Positions 16,402-19,698 of a DNA stretch of 19,698 nt are shown here, piece after piece. Location: assembly GCA_002299585.1 (NCBI GenBank), contig DBOE01000064.1:213-19910 (forward strand), given 5' to 3'. The DNA comes from Hydrogenovibrio sp. UBA654. GTDB taxonomy: Bacteria; Pseudomonadota; Gammaproteobacteria; Thiomicrospirales; Thiomicrospiraceae. The notes under the pieces were generated by a model. It worked only from the letters and a program-made list of their open reading frames with translations. It was not told the origin of the DNA and did not search any database. Made by a program: the position numbers and the translations under genes. Position 1 is the first letter of the stretch. Each line of letters starts with the position of its first letter.

Positions 16402-16458
16402 TATTTAGCCGAGTATATTAAGTAGATAAATTGTAATACTTTTCTCAAAAGATATATT

Positions 16459-16704
16459 CTATTCGTTATTTTTTACTGGAGCTTCTTTGTCGTAATACTT
16501 AGGTTTACTAGCAGGCACAATTGTAGAGATAGCATGTTTATAGACCATTTGAGTTACACTACTTTTTAACAACACCACAAATTGATCAAACGCATCAACT
16601 TGCCCCTGTAATTTGACTCCATTTACTAAATATATAGCAACACTAATCTTTTCTTTGCGTAAGGCATTTAAGTATGGATCTTGAATTGGTAAAACTTTTG
16701 GCAC
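16459..16704 (-). CDS. hfq: RNA chaperone Hfq (GTG start)
   Basis: Hexameric Sm-like chaperone that pairs small RNAs with mRNAs. The 81-residue product has QDPYLNALRKEKISVAIYL (proximal-face Q8 and D9), the Sm1 region VNGVKLQGQVDAFDQFVVLL, and the Sm2 motif YKHAIS at 55-60. The tail is short (about 16 residues past the Sm core), so the long disordered C-terminus of E. coli Hfq is missing. The start codon is GTG at 16704, supported by AGGAG nine bases upstream; no ATG lies nearby. The gene stands between miaA (95-bp gap) and hflX (57-bp gap). The larger upstream gap probably holds an extra promoter, though I could not define one with confidence. Confidence 0.98.
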   Translation of the reverse strand: MPKVLPIQDPYLNALRKEKISVAIYLVNGVKLQGQVDAFDQFVVLLKSSVTQMVYKHAISTIVPASKPKYYDKEAPVKNNE

Positions 16705-16799
16705 TTTTTTATTCTCCTAGTTTTTTCAAGATGAAAGAAATTAACTTTGTCGATAATACTAGCACATAGCAAAAACAAAAGTAACTTAAAAAAGGCTCC

Positions 16800-17756
16800 T
16801 TAACTATTTAGTAAGAGTTCTACACAAACAAGTTGCTCTGCTATTGATTTTTTATAAGGGTCTAGTTGAACTAAACCCTCTTCTTTTCTAAGCCAAGTAA
16901 CCTGTCTTTTGGCTAGTTGTCTGGTTGCTATAATAGCTTTATCGGCAAAAGAATCATAATCATACTCGCCTAGTAGATGTAGCCAAGCTTGTCGATAGCC
17001 GACGCTTCTCATCGCTGATGAATCTGCATCTAGTTGTTCATTGGCCATTAGTTTTGACACTTCTGATAAAAAGCCTTGTTCTAGCATTGTCTTAAGCCTA
17101 GTAGCTATTTTCTGATGTATTTGAGCTCTATCTTCTGGTAATAGTGCTATTTTTTTTAGCTTAAAGTCTTTAAGAGCTGTATTTTGGGTCTCTGTTTGTA
17201 GCTGGCTGATTGATTTGCCAGTTAGTTGAAACACTTCTAAAGCTCTAACAATCCTTTGCGAGTCATTAAAATGGATTTTTACTGCTGCTTGTGGGTCAAT
17301 TTTAGCTAATTGCTTGTGGGTTTTTTCAGCATCTTGCTGCCAATTAGCAAATATTTTAGCTCTTAGTTTATTGTCTGCTGAAGGTAGTTTTGCCATGCCT
17401 TTTTGTAAGGCATTAAAATACATCATAGTCCCGCCTACAAATACTGGCAAACGATTACGGGCAAATATTTCTATTACTAGTTTATGTGCATCTGCCACAA
17501 ATTCAGCGGCAGAATAACTATCAGTTGGTTCAATAATATCAATTAAATGATGAGGGACTTTATCTCTATCATTGATGGACGGTTTAGCAGTACCTATATC
17601 CATTCCTTTATAGATTAAAGCAGAATCGACGCTTATAATCTCTACCTCAAGAGTCTTGGCAAGAGCCATAGAAAGTTGGCTTTTCCCACAAGCGGTTGGT
17701 CCCATAATAGCTAGGCAAGTTTTTTGTTTAATTAACTCCGCCAACACATCTTGCAC
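16800..17756 (-). CDS. miaA: tRNA dimethylallyltransferase (GTG start)
   Basis: Adds a dimethylallyl group to A37 of tRNAs that read codons starting with U, the first step to ms2i6A. The 318-residue product (E. coli 316) has the P-loop GPTACGKS at 19-26, SVDSALIYKGMDIGTAKP, PHHLIDIIEPTDSYSAAEF, the VGGTMMYFNALQKG segment, and MRSVGYRQAW near the tRNA-contact region. The outermost start is GTG at 17756, two bases past the mutL stop. A second in-frame GTG at 17747 is better placed: AGGGG lies eight bases ahead of it, so the true start may be three codons further in. Either way translation is coupled to mutL, so a frameshift in mutL could also lower MiaA by polarity. Confidence 0.97.
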   Translation of the reverse strand: MQDVLAELIKQKTCLAIMGPTACGKSQLSMALAKTLEVEIISVDSALIYKGMDIGTAKPSINDRDKVPHHLIDIIEPTDSYSAAEFVADAHKLVIEIFARNRLPVFVGGTMMYFNALQKGMAKLPSADNKLRAKIFANWQQDAEKTHKQLAKIDPQAAVKIHFNDSQRIVRALEVFQLTGKSISQLQTETQNTALKDFKLKKIALLPEDRAQIHQKIATRLKTMLEQGFLSEVSKLMANEQLDADSSAMRSVGYRQAWLHLLGEYDYDSFADKAIIATRQLAKRQVTWLRKEEGLVQLDPYKKSIAEQLVCVELLLNS

Positions 17757-17758
17757 CC

Positions 17759-19567
17759 CTATTTACCCCGCATAAATAAAGCGTCTAACTGCTCCATAGA
17801 AAGTTGCACCCAAGTTGGTCGCCCGTGATTGCATTGATTAGAGGCATCGGTTATCTCCATGTCTCTTAAAAGAGAGTCCATTTCAGCGATACTCATTTTA
17901 CGATTAGCACGAATAGAACCATGGCAAGACATGGTGGATAAAATATTGTTAATTTTTTGTTCTACCAATTCAGAGGAGCCTACTATTGCAAAGTCTGCCA
18001 GCATATCATTAACCAGCTTTACTATATCGGTTTTAGCTAATAACGCTGGTACTGCGGTTATTTTTAACTGTTCAGGTCCAAATGTTTCCCCCGCAAAACC
18101 TAGCTTAGTAAAGTGTGTTTCATAACTTAAAAAGGTAGTTACCTGTGATGCCTCTAATGCCACTACTACTGGCACTAATAAAGGTTGAGAAATTAAACGG
18201 CTTTGTTGCCATTGAGTTTTCATTCGTTCATAGATGATGCGTTCGTGGGCAGCATGCATATCAACTAATACTAAGCCATGTTGATTTTCTGCCAAGATAA
18301 ACACCCCTTTAATTTGAGCCTTGGCAAAACCTAAAATAGGAGTAGTACTAGCTGGATAATTTTCGGTTTCTTCTGCTACGCCATCATGTTGTTGTGGTGT
18401 AGATTGTTGCTGATACTGAAATTGCATTGAAGCTTGATAGTCTTGTTGAGGCAAGCTATTAGCATCTTGCCTATTAAGGATATAAGCTGATTTAGCAACT
18501 AAATTTGGTTGATTAGCTATTTTGTTAGGGGGGGGGGGTACAAAATTACCAACAGGTTTAGCAACTTCTTCACGGATAGAGCGGCGTAAAAAATCATACA
18601 CCCAGCGTCCATTAGCAAATCTAACCTCATACTTTGCTGGGTGAACATTGACATCAACCAAGTTTAGTGGAATATCTAAGAACAACAAATAAGCAGGTTG
18701 TCGTCCATGGTATAGCACATCGGCATAGGCTTGTTTTACGGCATAAGAGAGTAGTTTATCGCGCACAATGCGGCCATTCACAAAAATATACTGCATATCA
18801 GACTGACTGCGATTAAAAGTTGGTAAAGCTAGCCAGCCGGAAACTTTAATATCTTGGGCGGATAAATCTATCGTAAAACTCTGCGCCACGAAAGGTGTGC
18901 CCATTAGTTGTTTTAAACGATTTTTTAAACTTACCTCATCATCTGCGATATGTACTTGATTGGTGATTTTGCCATTATGAACTAACTTAATAGCAATATT
19001 AGGTCGGCTTAGCATTACTCTTTTTACCAGTTGGCTAATTTGTCCGAATTCAGCACGCACAGTTTTCAAAAACTTTTTTCGTGCGGGAGTATTGAAGAAT
19101 AAATCTTTTACAGTTACTGTTGTACCTATTGGGTGAGCGGAAGGGATCAAGTCAGACCACCCCCCCCCCCCTTCTGCTTGTAAAGACCAAGCATTTTTTT
19201 CTTCTTGATAACGGCTTGTAATATTAAAACGAGAAACTGAGCTAATACTAGCTAAAGCCTCGCCACGAAATCCTAGGGTTGCTACTGCTGATAGACCTTC
19301 TAAGCTATGTATTTTACTAGTGGCATGGCGACTAACAGCAAGGATAAGTTGTTGTTTTTTAATTCCGCAGCCATTGTCCCTTACTATAATGGATTTTTCA
19401 CCACCCTCTTCAATTAGGATTTCAATTTGATTAGCTCCCGAGTCGAGGGCATTTTCTAGCAGTTCTTTTACTACAGCGGCGGGTCGTTCTACTACCTCAC
19501 CAGCGGCGATTTGATCGGCTAAGTGTTGTGGTAATAGAGAAATTTTATGAGTATTATTGGCAGACAA
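17759..19567 (-). CDS. mutL: DNA mismatch repair protein MutL with two long G/C homopolymer tracts
   Basis: Links mismatch recognition by MutS to strand incision and removal. The 602-residue protein has the GHKL ATPase domain (about 1-335) with QIAAGEVVERPA, catalytic E35 and N39 in KELLENALDSGA, DNGCGI at 64-69 and TLGFRGEALASISSV. A Q/P/N-rich linker follows (about 336-415), then the C-terminal dimerisation domain. The endonuclease motif is DMHAAHERIIYE (D436, H438, E442, E447), with CNHGRP at 579-584. This is the type found in bacteria without MutH. The codon at 19567 is TTG, an in-frame TAG lies two codons upstream, and no ribosome site is visible, so initiation is probably weak. Codons 133-136 are an uninterrupted G run and codons 344-347 a C run, both in register. 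Slippage in either would truncate the protein. Family identity is firm; switching is inference. Confidence 0.97.
   Translation of the reverse strand: MSANNTHKISLLPQHLADQIAAGEVVERPAAVVKELLENALDSGANQIEILIEEGGEKSIIVRDNGCGIKKQQLILAVSRHATSKIHSLEGLSAVATLGFRGEALASISSVSRFNITSRYQEEKNAWSLQAEGGGGWSDLIPSAHPIGTTVTVKDLFFNTPARKKFLKTVRAEFGQISQLVKRVMLSRPNIAIKLVHNGKITNQVHIADDEVSLKNRLKQLMGTPFVAQSFTIDLSAQDIKVSGWLALPTFNRSQSDMQYIFVNGRIVRDKLLSYAVKQAYADVLYHGRQPAYLLFLDIPLNLVDVNVHPAKYEVRFANGRWVYDFLRRSIREEVAKPVGNFVPPPPNKIANQPNLVAKSAYILNRQDANSLPQQDYQASMQFQYQQQSTPQQHDGVAEETENYPASTTPILGFAKAQIKGVFILAENQHGLVLVDMHAAHERIIYERMKTQWQQSRLISQPLLVPVVVALEASQVTTFLSYETHFTKLGFAGETFGPEQLKITAVPALLAKTDIVKLVNDMLADFAIVGSSELVEQKINNILSTMSCHGSIRANRKMSIAEMDSLLRDMEITDASNQCNHGRPTWVQLSMEQLDALFMRGK
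18528..18538. repeat. 11-base G/C homopolymer in mutL linker
   Basis: On the mutL coding strand this is eleven C, read GTA-CCC-CCC-CCC-CCT (V343, P344-P347) just after the ATPase domain. One C fewer gives CTA-ACA-AAA-TAG, stopping at 349 residues. One more gives four CCC codons and then TAA, stopping at 347. Slippage would therefore leave an ATPase domain without the dimerisation and endonuclease domain. Proline could be written with other codons, so the protein does not need a pure run. Confidence 0.9.
19160..19171. repeat. 12-base G/C homopolymer in mutL ATPase domain
   Basis: On the mutL coding strand this is twelve G, encoding G133-G136 followed by TGG (W137). One G fewer reads GGT-GGT-CTG-ACT-TGA, ending the protein at 139 residues. 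One more reads GTG-GTC-TGA, ending it at 138. By memory of E. coli MutL the site lies in the loop after AEG and before PAAHPVGTT, and the spacing there is the same, so the loop is not lengthened. Confidence 0.9.
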
Positions 19568-19599
19568 AATCTAAAGCTTATTAGTTGTAATAAAGGAGG

Positions 19600-19605
19600 A
19601 TTATA
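19600..19605 (-). promoter_or_regulatory. Putative -10 element of the mutL operon
   Basis: On the minus strand a perfect TATAAT lies 32 bases before the TTG start of mutL. Transcription would start near 19593, leaving a leader of about 26 bases without a ribosome site. The best -35 candidate, TTAAGT at 16-base spacing, is weak. Found by eye in an AT-rich region where chance hits are common. Confidence 0.35.
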
Positions 19606-19647
19606 CTTTAATTAAGGAGAAACTTAATAGCCAAATAAATTATCTGC

Positions 19648-19667
19648 GGGGGGGGGGGGGGGGGGGG
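19648..19667. repeat. 20-base G homopolymer upstream of mutL
   Basis: An uninterrupted run of twenty G (C on the mutL strand) starts 80 bp before the mutL start codon and lies 42-62 bases upstream of its putative -10. It is in an otherwise very AT-rich 131-bp stretch with no recognisable gene. It could affect promoter activity by changing spacing or forming a quadruplex, or it could be a sequencing or assembly artefact, since the window ends 31 bases later. Confidence 0.75.
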
Positions 19668-19698
19668 AAAGATTAAATATAATATTTTAAAAATAAAA

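Noticed and set aside
16780..16799. AAGG-AGC-CTT followed by T on the minus strand after miaA as a terminator.
   Set aside because: Only a three- to four-pair stem with a tiny loop; too weak to call.
19592..19616. Strong ribosome-site-like AAAGGAGG and a second AAGGAG on the plus strand near the window end, suggesting a rightward small gene.
   Set aside because: No ATG, GTG or TTG follows at a usable distance, and the region contains stops. It lies over the putative mutL promoter and is best explained by chance.

Overview
The window is a compact, AT-rich (roughly mid-30s % GC) stretch of bacterial chromosome. Protein content and gene order point to a gammaproteobacterium. The mutL-miaA-hfq-hflX-hflK-hflC-DUF2065-hisZ-purA series and the leuC-leuD-leuB-asd series are both classic for that class. 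Low GC and tight packing suggest a streamlined or host-associated lineage, possibly near the SUP05/Thioglobus group; this is a guess from composition and gene style. The longest gene-free stretches are 138 bp (6714-6851) and the terminal 131 bp (19568-19698). No tRNA, rRNA, CRISPR array or insertion sequence is visible.

Layout. Positions 1-5236 (minus strand) form one tightly overlapping run: leuC, leuD, leuB (leucine synthesis), then a membrane-anchored LytM/M23 endopeptidase and a bactofilin (cell-shape pair), then asd, cut by the window edge. A 62-bp divergent spacer leads to queE (plus strand), which converges with an atypical Sua5/YciO/YrdC-family gene. From 6852 to 8186 on the plus strand lies a two-gene unit of phage replication type: a DUF6475-like protein and a protein with a DnaT-like C-terminus. 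From 8222 to 19567 everything is on the minus strand: mutL, miaA, hfq, hflX, hflK, hflC, a hairpin terminator, DUF2065, hisZ, purA and ppiD. These cover mismatch repair, tRNA modification, RNA chaperoning, ribosome rescue, FtsH control, histidine and AMP synthesis, and periplasmic folding.

The most striking signal is at mutL. Three long G/C homopolymers lie in or just upstream of it: 12 bases in the ATPase domain (19160-19171), 11 bases at the start of the inter-domain linker (18528-18538), and 20 bases upstream (19648-19667). Elsewhere in the window I saw no G or C run longer than five. Both coding tracts are in the ON register. At each of them, both alternative reading frames hit a stop within about four codons. 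I infer a possible phase-variable mismatch-repair switch. Because MutL itself suppresses slippage, such a switch would destabilise its own OFF state. Homopolymer sequencing error is the main alternative, particularly for the 20-base tract close to the window end.

Other points of interest are the insertion of the M23-bactofilin pair between leuB and asd, a 79-bp overlap between those two genes, the domesticated-looking replication gene pair, non-ATG starts on mutL, miaA and hfq, and a terminator that divides the hfl/purA superoperon.
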